Part shown: positions 8,523 through 16,699 of the stretch, in pieces
How the letters are laid out: each line of letters begins with the position of its first letter
Position numbering within the stretch: position 1 is the stretch's first letter
Source: JBGSYN01 sp041750975
GTDB taxonomy: Bacteria; Pseudomonadota; Alphaproteobacteria; Geminicoccales; Geminicoccaceae
Assembly: GCA_041750975.1 (NCBI GenBank)
Contig: JBGSYN010000175.1
Span: forward strand, 1 to 23,457
Reading direction: 5' to 3'
Length of the DNA stretch: 23,457 nucleotides
Position numbers and translations under genes: made by a program
The notes under the pieces: model-generated
What the model was told of the DNA's origin: nothing
The model's input: the letters and a program-made list of their open reading frames with translations, nothing else
The model's database searches: none

Positions 8523-10925
8523 TCAGAGGCCGTTGCCGGCAGGAGCGATGAGATTCGCCATGAGCCGGACCGCCCCGGGGACCAGGGCTTCGAGCTGGGT
8601 GTGGAGCACCAGGCTCGTATGGGTATGGCGGCCCTTGCCGAAGCGGCCGGTCAGGAGGCTGCCTTGCAGGGGCGTCTCGCCTGGATCGGCCATCGCCAGA
8701 AGAGCGGTATAGGCATCGTCCCAGGAGCTGGCGAAATAGAGCCCCCGCTCCTTGACCCAGCCCTGCCAGTCCGCGTCCCCGATCCGATTGGGATGGGTGA
8801 GAAGCCGGTGCTCCGGCATTAGATGGGTGACATCCGAAGCCTCGTCAGTCACCCGCCAGCGCAACGAAGGCTTGCCGATAGTGATTGGTGCCAATGGCGT
8901 TCGATCCGGCTGCCAATGATCAGACGGGCGATGGTAAAGGGTCAGGAGATGACCGCCGTTCAGCACGAAATCGTGCAGCAGGGCCAGGCGATCGGTCAGG
9001 CCTTCTGCGGATCGGAACGCGAAGATGCCGATGACAATGGTCGAGAATGCGCTGAGATCGGTCCCGGCAAGCTGCCCGGGGATCAACTCGACGACATCCA
9101 CGCCCATGCGTCCGAGGGCTGTCGCCACCTGATCGTTGCCGCCGCCAAGATAGGCAACACGGGTTCCTGCTTCCATGGTGCAATCGACCCGAAGAATCCT
9201 CTGCAGCGACGGCTCGATCCGTATGGTCTCGCCGGGATGAGGATAACGGGCGCGCCGAACGAGATTGGCCGCTTCACCGTCGATTTGCCAGGAGAGAGCA
9301 TGAAGCCCCGGCGGCATCGAACCGTCGATGTCGAGCGAGACTGTCAGATCCATGGTTTCGCCGGCCCGCATCGCGCTGGTTTCCGATGGATGATACCGCA
9401 CCGTAAGTCCAGGACAGGCCGCCAAATGCGGGCGGGGCCGATTCCTATCGGTATGGGCGTTCAGGCGTAGACGAATATCCCGTGAAGTGGAGTTGTCGAG
9501 GACAATCAGTGCTCCAGGGTCGGCCTCGAGCGAAAGAGCGGGCAGGGTGGCGAGCGGCTCTTCGAGGGGAAGCGTCACATTGACCTTCGTGCCGAATGAA
9601 TCGATCGCCGCATCGATGACGATGGGCCCTGCCGGCTGAAGCGGATCGAAAGAGAGGGGCGACAACATCGGCAGCGGCGTCGATGGATCGAGGGTCACAT
9701 GCCAGGACCCTTCGCTTTTTTCGCGTACCTGCCAGCCCTGGGACTGGGATCGGAGCGTCGCTTTCGTATTGGAGGACGAAATGCCGACCCTGGTCGAGCC
9801 GCCTGACCAAATCGAAGGCTCCTCGGTCCGAGCTGTCACCCGCGCATTACGGGCGATGAAAATGGCTCGCCCAAGCTCGAGCTTTTTTCTGGCGATGCGA
9901 TGCTTGAGTGCTTCGGAAACTTCGATCGTCTCAAGTGTTGAAAGTGCCCCGCCCAGATGCCGTTCGACAGTGTGGGCATCGGGCCAAGCCTCGACGGCGG
10001 CATCGATAGCGGCGTCGGCGTCGGCAAGCACGCTCGCGATTTCCGTGGCTCCATTCCCGAGATCTCGAAGGCGCATCGCCAGGCCGTCGAACAGGCTCGT
10101 TTCGGCTTGAGGCTCGTCGAGACGATGCAGCGGATAGGTCAGCTCGTCGGTCTCGATCCACCGGCCCATTCCCTGGGTCGCGTGAAACTGGCGCGACCAT
10201 TGGGCGATCTGGGCATAGCTGGCACCGGTCACAGGGTCCGTGCCGGAGGCGTCGACGATGACGGTCGCATTGGGTGGGGGTTCGTCATCATCGTAGCTGT
10301 CGCCGGCACCCGACCACGCCGGCAGGTAAAGTTTCGCCACTCGATGGGGCCGCAGCCCGGCGTCGATCTGGTGCGGATAGGCATTCGGGTCGGCGGCGAG
10401 CGGCACGGCCTCGATCAGGATGCGGGTCATCGCCCGGTGATGCCCGTGTTGTCCCGGCACATCGAGGAAGGTCGGGCAGGCAATGTCGGGTCGGCATTGC
10501 CTGAGGATTTCGACCATGCGCTCGAGAACTTTATCCCGGCCCCAGCGCCCGAGCGTATCGTCGCCATCCTTGGAAAAACCGAAATCGCGGATCGGATCGC
10601 CCGCCTGCGCCGAGAACCAGTAAACGGTGGCATCCAGAACTTCGGCGGCCCGTTCCATCTCACGCGTGCGCACATGTGCGAGATCATCGCCGGTTTCACC
10701 GCCAAGGGCGTTCTGGCCGCCTTCGCCACGGGTCGAGCAGGCGATCGCGATCCGCACACCGTGGCGCCGGTAGAGTGCCGTCAGCAGACCGGTTGTCTCG
10801 TCATCGGGATGAGCGCCGGTATTGAGAAAGGTCACGACCGAACGCAAGGGCAGTAAGGCTTCCCAGAGGCGCAAGACCAATGGACGAGCCATCTGGGACT
10901 GGATCCGTTGGCGGTCGGTGATCAT
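8523..10925 (-). CDS. PIG-L family deacetylase with long C-terminal extension (GATase-like fold)
   Basis: 800 residues, about three times the catalytic domain. The N-terminal part (about 30-260) is a LmbE/PIG-L zinc deacetylase: AHPDDE at 38-43 supplies two zinc ligands and the general-base Asp, and HGHH at 160-163 (GQHGHHRAM) supplies the third ligand. Known members (MshB, BshB, DIP-family) remove N-acetyl groups from amino-sugar conjugates. The middle region has beta-rich Ig-like character. The last 212 residues (RVAYLGGGNDQVATALGRMG onwards) resemble a class I glutamine-amidotransferase-like Rossmann fold, without an obvious catalytic cysteine. No clear signal peptide is seen. The start at 10925 has AGGAG six bases upstream; a longer frame to 11222 would run through the divergent promoter into the binding-protein gene. 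It is divergent from the sugar importer across 102 bases, suggesting joint control and a shared substrate. Confidence 0.88.
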   Translation of the reverse strand: MITDRQRIQSQMARPLVLRLWEALLPLRSVVTFLNTGAHPDDETTGLLTALYRRHGVRIAIACSTRGEGGQNALGGETGDDLAHVRTREMERAAEVLDATVYWFSAQAGDPIRDFGFSKDGDDTLGRWGRDKVLERMVEILRQCRPDIACPTFLDVPGQHGHHRAMTRILIEAVPLAADPNAYPHQIDAGLRPHRVAKLYLPAWSGAGDSYDDDEPPPNATVIVDASGTDPVTGASYAQIAQWSRQFHATQGMGRWIETDELTYPLHRLDEPQAETSLFDGLAMRLRDLGNGATEIASVLADADAAIDAAVEAWPDAHTVERHLGGALSTLETIEVSEALKHRIARKKLELGRAIFIARNARVTARTEEPSIWSGGSTRVGISSSNTKATLRSQSQGWQVREKSEGSWHVTLDPSTPLPMLSPLSFDPLQPAGPIVIDAAIDSFGTKVNVTLPLEEPLATLPALSLEADPGALIVLDNSTSRDIRLRLNAHTDRNRPRPHLAACPGLTVRYHPSETSAMRAGETMDLTVSLDIDGSMPPGLHALSWQIDGEAANLVRRARYPHPGETIRIEPSLQRILRVDCTMEAGTRVAYLGGGNDQVATALGRMGVDVVELIPGQLAGTDLSAFSTIVIGIFAFRSAEGLTDRLALLHDFVLNGGHLLTLYHRPSDHWQPDRTPLAPITIGKPSLRWRVTDEASDVTHLMPEHRLLTHPNRIGDADWQGWVKERGLYFASSWDDAYTALLAMADPGETPLQGSLLTGRFGKGRHTHTSLVLHTQLEALVPGAVRLMANLIAPAGNGL

Positions 10926-10966
10926 CGATCTCTCCTGCTGAGCCGCAGGAAGGCTCGACAGCTCGG

Positions 10967-10996
10967 TTGACAATGCCCGGGTTCGGACCGAACAAT
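10967..10996 (+). promoter_or_regulatory. Probable promoter of the sugar importer/lyase operon
   Basis: A perfect TTGACA at 10967-10972 and an AACAAT box at 10991-10996 (four of six matches) are separated by 18 bases. The pair lies 31 bases before the binding-protein start, in the only gap that can serve the rightward operon. A perfect palindrome lies between and partly over the two boxes. Confidence 0.5.
10981..10993. promoter_or_regulatory. Putative operator, perfect 13-bp palindrome GTTCGG-A-CCGAAC
   Basis: Two six-base half-sites are exact reverse complements around a central A. The palindrome occupies the spacer between the -35 and -10 boxes of the putative promoter and touches the -10 box, so a bound protein would be expected to block transcription of the importer and possibly of the divergent deacetylase. 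No regulator gene is encoded in the window. I saw no second copy of the site here. Confidence 0.45.
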
Positions 10997-11027
10997 TCTG
11001 TATGGATTGCGCCAGAAAGGGAAGACC

Positions 11028-12293
11028 ATGCTCAAGCGCCTGAAGATCGGCTCGTGGGTTGCGATTGCGGCGATCGGGGCCATGCTCGGCGGGGCCAACA
11101 AGGCCGCGGCCGTCGAAATCGAATATTGGCAATATTTCTTCGAGGCTCGGGTCAATGCGATGGAGCAGCTGATCGAGCAGTTCGAGGAGCAGAACCCCGA
11201 CATCACGGTCAAGATGACCCACTTCCCCTATGCCGACTATCGCACCAAGGTCGCAGCCGCCGTTCCTGCAGGCCAGGGCCCCGATGTGGTCCAGCTATTC
11301 TACGGGTGGCTCAATGACTATATCGATGCCAACTTGATCCAGCCCTTGCCGACGGATGTCTTTCCACCGGAAGAGATCGAAGCGGAATTCTTCCCTATGG
11401 TGAAGGCGATGCGGCAAGATGATGCCTATTACGCCCTGCCCACCGCCGTACGCTCGCTCGCCTTGTTCTGGAACAAGCGCTTGTTCGAAGAGGCAGGGCT
11501 CGATCCGAACCAGCCGCCCCGGACCCTCGAAGAGCTCGTCGATTATGCGGAAAAGCTCACGAAGAGAGACGGCGCCGGCAACCTTACTCAGGTTGGCCTG
11601 ACCATGGGCATGACGGCCCAGGATCATAATTGGTGGCGCGAGGTCTTGATCCGCCAGTTTGGCGGGGTGCCTTATTCGGAGGATTACACCACCGTCGCCT
11701 ATGATGACGAGGCGGGGCTGGAAGCGCTCGAGTTCTACACGGATCTCATCACCGAGCACGGCGTCAGCCAGATCGGCTTCATGGACGAGCCGCAGGCTGC
11801 CTTCAAGGCCAGTCGTGCCGGCATGCATATCGACGGCTCGTTCCGCATCGGCGCTCTGGAGGAGACGCGAGGGCTCGAATGGGGAGTAGGCGAACTGCCG
11901 GCCAATGCCGAGGGCCTGCGCTCCAATTATGCGAGCTATTGGGTCAACGCCATTGCCACCAAGGCGGAAGGCGAGAAATACGACGCCGCCGTCAAGTTCA
12001 TGGAGTTCATTACTTCGCCGGAAGCGATGCAGCTCTGGCTCGAGGTCGTCGGCGAGCTGCCGGCCCGGCCCGAGGTCGGCATGACCGAGGCCAATGCCGG
12101 CGATCCCGTCTACGGTCCCTTCATCCGCGCCTTGGACTATGCCCATGCCACAGTCTTCGCCAATGAGACCGACCAGCGGCAGGAAATGATCAACATGATC
12201 GACCGCATCGTTCTCGAGGATATGGCGCCGAAAGAATCACTGGAGCAGGCGGCTGCGGCCGAGCAGGCGATTCTGGATCAGTACAACAAGTAG
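11028..12293 (+). CDS. ABC sugar-type extracellular substrate-binding protein
   Basis: 421-residue family-1 (MalE/UgpB-like) solute-binding protein that delivers its ligand to the two permeases encoded next. A Sec signal peptide covers about residues 1-28 (basic MLKRLK, hydrophobic core, then a KAAAVE cleavage region). The mature protein starts EIEYWQYFFEARVNAM, with the usual early QFEEQNPDITV pattern. Later family features include FMEFITSPEAMQLW and an IDRIVLE...EQAAAAEQAIL end. The ATG at 11028 is preferred over a TTG at 11007 because AAAGGGAAG precedes it and the signal peptide begins there. It is the first gene of the rightward operon, seven bases before the first permease. The class carries oligosaccharides, glycerol-phosphate compounds and sugar conjugates; the sequence does not fix the ligand. 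Confidence 0.92.
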   Translation: MLKRLKIGSWVAIAAIGAMLGGANKAAAVEIEYWQYFFEARVNAMEQLIEQFEEQNPDITVKMTHFPYADYRTKVAAAVPAGQGPDVVQLFYGWLNDYIDANLIQPLPTDVFPPEEIEAEFFPMVKAMRQDDAYYALPTAVRSLALFWNKRLFEEAGLDPNQPPRTLEELVDYAEKLTKRDGAGNLTQVGLTMGMTAQDHNWWREVLIRQFGGVPYSEDYTTVAYDDEAGLEALEFYTDLITEHGVSQIGFMDEPQAAFKASRAGMHIDGSFRIGALEETRGLEWGVGELPANAEGLRSNYASYWVNAIATKAEGEKYDAAVKFMEFITSPEAMQLWLEVVGELPARPEVGMTEANAGDPVYGPFIRALDYAHATVFANETDQRQEMINMIDRIVLEDMAPKESLEQAAAAEQAILDQYNK

Positions 12294-12300
12294 CCGACCC

Positions 12301-13197
12301 GTGGCGGGTTGGTTTCAAAGCCTCACGATTGCGCAACGCCGGGTCGTCTGGGCCTGGGGCTTCCTGGCATTGCCGATCATCTTCTATGTCGGCATCCGCT
12401 TCTATCCGACCTTCGAGGCCTTCTGGCTGTCGTTCTATGACTGGAATCTGCTGGGCGAACGGCAATGGACCGGCCTCTCGAATTACGCCACGCTGCTGCA
12501 GGATCCCGAATTCTGGAAGGTGTTCAAGAACACCTTCATCTATCTGATCATCGGCACGCCGACGAGTTTGGTGATCGCGTTCGTGGTCGCCTACTATCTG
12601 GATCAAGTGAGGTTCATGCACGGCTTCATCCGTGCGCTCTATTTTCTGCCATTCCTGACGACGGCGGTGGCCATGGCCTGGGTCTGGCGCTGGTTCTATC
12701 AGCCCGTGCCGATCGGCGTTTTCAATAACGCGCTCGCCTCGTTCGGACTGCCGCAGCAGCCCTTCCTGCGCTCGACCACCCAGGCCCTGCCGGCCATCCT
12801 GGCGCCTGCCGTCTGGGCCGGGTTGGGCTTTCAGATCATCATCTTCCTTGCCGGCCTGCGCGCCATTCCCGAGACCTATTACGAAGCGGCCCGGATCGAC
12901 GGCGTCAGCCGCCTGACCGTTTTATGGGAGATCACGCTGCCGCTCCTGAAGCCCACCATTGTTTTCCTCGTCGTATTCAGCTCGATCGGGTTCCTTCGGA
13001 TTTTCGACCAGGTCTTCAACATGACGACCAACGATCCGGGCGGTCCGCTCAATTCGACCAAGCCCTTGGTGCTGTTGATTTACGATACGGCGTTCAACTC
13101 CTTCGACATGGGCTACGCCACGGCACAGACCGTGGTGCTGTTCACGGTCCTCTTGATCATCTCTGTGGTCCAGCTCTACATCCTGCGCAGCCGATGA
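12301..13197 (+). CDS. ABC sugar transporter permease (MalF/UgpA-like)
   Basis: 298-residue inner-membrane protein with about six transmembrane segments, starting with WAWGFLALPIIFYVGIRFYP. The coupling loop EAARIDGVSRLTVLWEITLP carries the EAA motif with its invariant Gly and the following Pro. The GTG start at 12301 comes seven bases after the binding-protein stop with only a weak Shine-Dalgarno, suggesting translational coupling. The stop overlaps the next gene by four bases (ATGA). Together with the second permease it forms the membrane channel of the importer. Confidence 0.92.
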   Translation: MAGWFQSLTIAQRRVVWAWGFLALPIIFYVGIRFYPTFEAFWLSFYDWNLLGERQWTGLSNYATLLQDPEFWKVFKNTFIYLIIGTPTSLVIAFVVAYYLDQVRFMHGFIRALYFLPFLTTAVAMAWVWRWFYQPVPIGVFNNALASFGLPQQPFLRSTTQALPAILAPAVWAGLGFQIIIFLAGLRAIPETYYEAARIDGVSRLTVLWEITLPLLKPTIVFLVVFSSIGFLRIFDQVFNMTTNDPGGPLNSTKPLVLLIYDTAFNSFDMGYATAQTVVLFTVLLIISVVQLYILRSR

Positions 13198-14039
13198 ATG
13201 CGGCTCTCCCCGCCCTGCAGATGCGGTCGATCAGGCCGGGACGGATCATCGCCTGGACCCTGCTGTTGATGGGCGGCATCGCCATGGTGATGCCGCTCGC
13301 CTTCATGGTCTCGACCTCGCTGAAGTTTCCGCATGAGGTCTACAATCTTTCGCTCATTCCCGAAGAGCCGACACTCGAAAACTATACTTATGTGCTGGAA
13401 GACGGCCGCTTCTATAAGTGGTTCGTCAATTCTCTGGTGATCGCCACGATTGTCACGATCTCCAATGTTTTCTTCGATAGCCTTGTTGGTTACACACTAT
13501 GTAAATATCGGTTTCGTGGACGCTATCTCATCTTTATCGCGATACTTTCGACACTCATGATCCCGACCGAGATGTTGGTCATTCCCTGGTATATCATGTC
13601 GAAGAATCTCGGTTGGCTCGACAGCTATTGGGGGATCATGTTTCCGGGCATGATGACGGCGTTCGGCACGTTTTTGATGAAGCAGTTCTTCGAAACCGTG
13701 CCCGATGACTTTCTCGATGCGGCGCGCATTGATGGCCTCAACGAATTCCAGATCTGGTGGTCGATCGCCATGCCGCTCGTCACGCCGGCACTTTCGGCAC
13801 TGGCGATCTTCGTCTTTCTCGGCAATTGGACCGCCTTCATCTGGCCGCTCATCGTCACTACCAATTATGACCTCTATACGCTGCCGGTCGGGCTCACGAC
13901 CTTTTCGGTCGAGCAGCAAGTCGAGTGGGAATTGATCATGACCGGAGCCGCACTCGCGACCATCCCCACACTCCTGGTCTTTCTATTCTTCCAACGCTTC
14001 ATCATCCGTGGCGTTGTACTGGCCGGCCTCAAGGGATGA
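13194..14039 (+). CDS. ABC sugar transporter permease (MalG/UgpE-like)
   Basis: 281-residue second permease. The first membrane segment is IIAWTLLLMGGIAMVMPLAFM, followed by the MalG-type periplasmic part (STSLKFPHEVYN ... PTLENYTYVLEDG). The EAA loop is DAARIDGLNEFQIWWSIAMP. The start ATG at 13194 overlaps the stop of the first permease (ATGA). An in-frame extension far upstream is rejected because it reads through the first permease in the wrong frame. Its own stop overlaps the start of the lyase gene by four bases in the same way. Codon use around 13480-13560 is slightly more A/T-rich than elsewhere, without signs of disruption. Confidence 0.92.
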   Translation: MNAALPALQMRSIRPGRIIAWTLLLMGGIAMVMPLAFMVSTSLKFPHEVYNLSLIPEEPTLENYTYVLEDGRFYKWFVNSLVIATIVTISNVFFDSLVGYTLCKYRFRGRYLIFIAILSTLMIPTEMLVIPWYIMSKNLGWLDSYWGIMFPGMMTAFGTFLMKQFFETVPDDFLDAARIDGLNEFQIWWSIAMPLVTPALSALAIFVFLGNWTAFIWPLIVTTNYDLYTLPVGLTTFSVEQQVEWELIMTGAALATIPTLLVFLFFQRFIIRGVVLAGLKG

Positions 14040-15559
14040 GCATCGCCGACAGCAGTGTCTTTCCGGCCCCTGTCTTCAAGGACACCGTGCTCGGGCCGCT
14101 GTTCGAGAAGGTGAAGGCGCATCACGTCGAGCCGTTTCGCCGGATCAATCAGGCCCATTGCGTGATGCTCGCCGAAACCGGGCTGCTCACGCCCGAGCAG
14201 GCCCAAGCGATTGCATCGGCGTTGCTGGATATCGACCGAACCATGGACGTCAAAACGCTCGTCTATGACGGCTCGGTCGAGGACTTCTTCTTCCATCACG
14301 AGCGCGAGCTGATCGGCCGTCTGGGAGCGGACCTGGCGGGACGGCTCCACACCGGGCGAAGCCGCAACGACATCGACCACACCGTCTTCAAGATCGCACT
14401 GAAAGAGGCAATCGACCGAACCGCCACCAAGGCTCGGGCGCTTTGTGCAGCGATGATCGAGAAGGCCGAGACGGAAGCCCAGACCCTGATCGTCGCCTAT
14501 ACCCATGGACAGCCCGCCCAGCCGACCACCTTCGGCCATTACCTCGCCGCCGGCATCGAGGTCCTGTTGCGCGACCTCGAACGGCTGGAGGACGCCCGGC
14601 GCACCACCGATCTCTGCTCGATGGGAGCGGCTGCCATAACAACGACCGGCTTTGCCATCGATCGGCACCGCATGGCGCAACTCCTGGGCTTTTCCGCACC
14701 ACAGCAGAACTCCTATGGCTGCATTGCGGCGGTGGATTATGTCACCTCGAGCTATGCCGCTTTGCAGCTCATCGCCTTGCATCTCGGCCGGATCGTGCAG
14801 GATCTGCAGTTCTGGAGCAGCTTCGAGGTCGGCCAGCTCTACGTGCCCAGTGCCTTCGTCCAGATCAGCTCGATCATGCCGCAAAAACGCAATCCCGTAC
14901 CGATCGAGCATGCGCGGCTGTTGCTGTCCTTGGCCTACGGGCGAGCCTCCGGCATGCTGGCCGTCATGCACAACACACCCTTCACCGACATGAACGACAG
15001 CGAGGGCGAAGTTCAAGTCGGCGGTCATGCCGTCTTCGAGGCGCTTGACCGGGCCCTTGATCTCGTGACCGGTTTGATCGAGGCGGTCTCGATCGACACC
15101 GAGCGCGTCGCCCACAACACGGATTGCGCCTGCATTACCATAACCGAGCTTGCGGACGGGTTGGTACGCGCCGAGGGCCTGGCTTTCCGCGACGCCCACG
15201 AGATCGCGTCCGTCGTCGCGCGCGCCGTCGTCGCCACCGGCAAATCCCTGGGCGAGGCGGGTTATGTCGCATTTTGTCCGGCCTTCAAAGCGCAGACCGG
15301 CAGGCAGACCAGCATCGGCGAGGCGCAGTTCCAAAATATGGTTTCGGCTGGCCATTTCGTCGCCGTTCGCAACCGTTTTGGGGGTCCCGAAGGCTCGGTT
15401 CTCAGAGGCGCTTTGCATGGTTATCGCCAGGAGCTCGAAACGCTTGCCGCATCGGCAGGGCAGGCGAGCGAGCGGGAAGACGATGCCTCGGCCGAGCTCG
15501 CGCATTTGATCCATCGACTGGCCCAGATACCGCAATCAATGAAACAAGCCCGTGGTTGA
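14036..15559 (+). CDS. Argininosuccinate-lyase-family lyase embedded in the sugar importer operon
   Basis: 507-residue member of the fumarase/aspartase superfamily, argininosuccinate lyase branch; these enzymes eliminate fumarate from an N-substituted aspartate. GRLHTGRSRND lies at 102-112, YTHGQPAQPTTFGH at 155-168, and the mobile catalytic loop SSIMPQKRNP at 278-287, so the active site looks intact. It departs from classical ArgH: after HTGRSRND comes IDHT rather than the common QVATD, and the C-terminus is longer (ArgH is about 460-470 residues). It starts on an ATGA overlap with the second permease and overlaps the ATPase gene by eight bases, so it is translated with the transporter. A role in arginine synthesis is therefore unlikely; degradation of an imported compound, as known for EDDS lyase in this family, fits better. 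The substrate is inference. Confidence 0.85.
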   Translation: MSIADSSVFPAPVFKDTVLGPLFEKVKAHHVEPFRRINQAHCVMLAETGLLTPEQAQAIASALLDIDRTMDVKTLVYDGSVEDFFFHHERELIGRLGADLAGRLHTGRSRNDIDHTVFKIALKEAIDRTATKARALCAAMIEKAETEAQTLIVAYTHGQPAQPTTFGHYLAAGIEVLLRDLERLEDARRTTDLCSMGAAAITTTGFAIDRHRMAQLLGFSAPQQNSYGCIAAVDYVTSSYAALQLIALHLGRIVQDLQFWSSFEVGQLYVPSAFVQISSIMPQKRNPVPIEHARLLLSLAYGRASGMLAVMHNTPFTDMNDSEGEVQVGGHAVFEALDRALDLVTGLIEAVSIDTERVAHNTDCACITITELADGLVRAEGLAFRDAHEIASVVARAVVATGKSLGEAGYVAFCPAFKAQTGRQTSIGEAQFQNMVSAGHFVAVRNRFGGPEGSVLRGALHGYRQELETLAASAGQASEREDDASAELAHLIHRLAQIPQSMKQARG

Positions 15560-16625
15560 GGTCGCCATTCGAAAAATCGTCAAGCGCTTCAACAAGACTG
15601 AGGTGCTGCACGGCATCGATCTCGAGATAGAGGATGGCGAGTTCGTCGTCCTGGTCGGCCCGTCGGGCTGCGGCAAGTCGACGACACTTCGAATGATTGC
15701 CGGTCTCGAGGACGTCACCGAGGGCGAAATCGTCATCGGCGGCCGGGTCGTCAATCACGTCGATCCCAAGGACCGCAATATCGCCATGGTCTTTCAGAAC
15801 TACGCCATCTACCCGCATATGAGTGTCGCCAAGAACATCGGCTTCGGCCTGCGCACATCGACGCTGTCCAAGGCCGAAAAGGCCGAGCGCGTGGCCGCGA
15901 CGGCGACGATGCTGGGCCTGACCGAGTTGCTAGAGCGGCGGCCGGCGCAGCTCTCGGGCGGACAACGGCAGCGGGTTGCCATCGGCCGGGCGATGGTGCG
16001 GGATCCTTCGGTGTTTCTGTTCGACGAGCCCCTCTCCAATCTCGATGCGCAACTTCGTGCCCAGATGCGCCTCGAGATCAAGAAACTGCATCGGCGGCTC
16101 AAACGGACCATCATTTTCGTCACGCACGACCAGATCGAAGCGATGACCCTGGCGGATCGGATCGTCATCATGAAGGATGGGCACATTCTGCAGATCGGCA
16201 CGCCGACCGAAGTCTATCACCAGCCCGCCAATATGTTCGTCGCCCAATTCATCGGCTCGCCCTCGATGAACATGCTGGAGGGAAGCCTTGCAGACGGTAT
16301 ATTTCAGGTCGGCAACTATCGGCTTGATCTGCCCGAAACGCTGAAGGGCGTGGTCAGAGGACGCAAGGATGTGGTCTTGGGCATCCGGCCCGCCGACCTC
16401 AAAGTCAATCATGGCGAGCCCAAGGACATCACCATGAGCGCACGCGTCGAAATCGTCGAGCCACTGGGTGCCGAAGCGTTGGTCTATACCGATTTCGGCG
16501 GCACCGAACTGGTCGCCACCGCCGATGGCCGCGTCCCGCCGGAAATGGGCACGACAGTCACCCTCGGCGCCGAGGCCATCGATCTTCACCTGTTCGACCT
16601 CCAGTCCGGCCGAGCCCTGAACTAA
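15552..16625 (+). CDS. ABC sugar transporter ATP-binding protein (UgpC/MsmK/MalK-like)
   Basis: 357-residue ATPase for the sugar-type importer. Walker A GPSGCGKST at 36-44, Q-loop MVFQNYAIYPHM (79-90), signature LSGGQ at 134-138, Walker B VFLFDEP at 154-160, LSNLDAQLR D-loop, and a switch histidine in FVTHDQIEA. The YPHM after the Q-loop, the GTPTEVYHQPAN linker and a C-terminal TOBE-type regulatory region (about 235-357, with VVLGIRPADLKV) are characteristic of the CUT1 family. The start is a GTG at 15552 lying inside the end of the lyase gene, consistent with coupled translation. It is the last gene of the operon; 149 bases follow before the ECF operon. Confidence 0.93.
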   Translation: MVEVAIRKIVKRFNKTEVLHGIDLEIEDGEFVVLVGPSGCGKSTTLRMIAGLEDVTEGEIVIGGRVVNHVDPKDRNIAMVFQNYAIYPHMSVAKNIGFGLRTSTLSKAEKAERVAATATMLGLTELLERRPAQLSGGQRQRVAIGRAMVRDPSVFLFDEPLSNLDAQLRAQMRLEIKKLHRRLKRTIIFVTHDQIEAMTLADRIVIMKDGHILQIGTPTEVYHQPANMFVAQFIGSPSMNMLEGSLADGIFQVGNYRLDLPETLKGVVRGRKDVVLGIRPADLKVNHGEPKDITMSARVEIVEPLGAEALVYTDFGGTELVATADGRVPPEMGTTVTLGAEAIDLHLFDLQSGRALN

Positions 16626-16669
16626 GGGGGGGCACGGCGATGCCGAAACGGCAGCGCGCTGCACACAGC

Positions 16670-16699
16670 TTGATGCTTTTGCGCGCGCGCAAATGTGCT
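16670..16699 (+). promoter_or_regulatory. Possible promoter of the ECF transporter operon
   Basis: TTGATG at 16670-16675 and TGTGCT at 16694-16699 are 18 bases apart, and a perfect palindrome fills most of the spacer. Matches to consensus are modest, but this 149-base gap is the only sizeable one ahead of the operon. Confidence 0.25.
16678..16693. promoter_or_regulatory. Perfect 16-bp palindrome upstream of the ECF operon (possible operator)
   Basis: TTT, five GC dinucleotides and AAA make an exact palindrome, 81 bases before the S-component start. Its alternating G/C core could also adopt left-handed DNA. It lies between possible -35 and -10 boxes, like the separate palindrome upstream of the sugar importer, but the two sequences are unrelated. 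Whether a protein binds it is unknown. Confidence 0.35.

Noticed and set aside
10940..10956. GAGCC/GGCTC inverted repeat in the divergent promoter region
   Set aside because: It is a five-base stem, common by chance at this GC content, and is not placed at any promoter box.
13874..15535. Long minus-strand open frame opposite the lyase gene
   Set aside because: It is a shadow of a high-GC gene: composition is Asp/Gly/Arg/Leu-rich without motifs, while the plus strand carries clear ArgH-family motifs over the same span.
8523..16625. Bacillithiol or mycothiol biosynthesis locus, suggested by the PIG-L deacetylase
   Set aside because: No glycosyltransferase, cysteine ligase or acetyltransferase gene is present, and the import and lyase genes point to uptake and catabolism.
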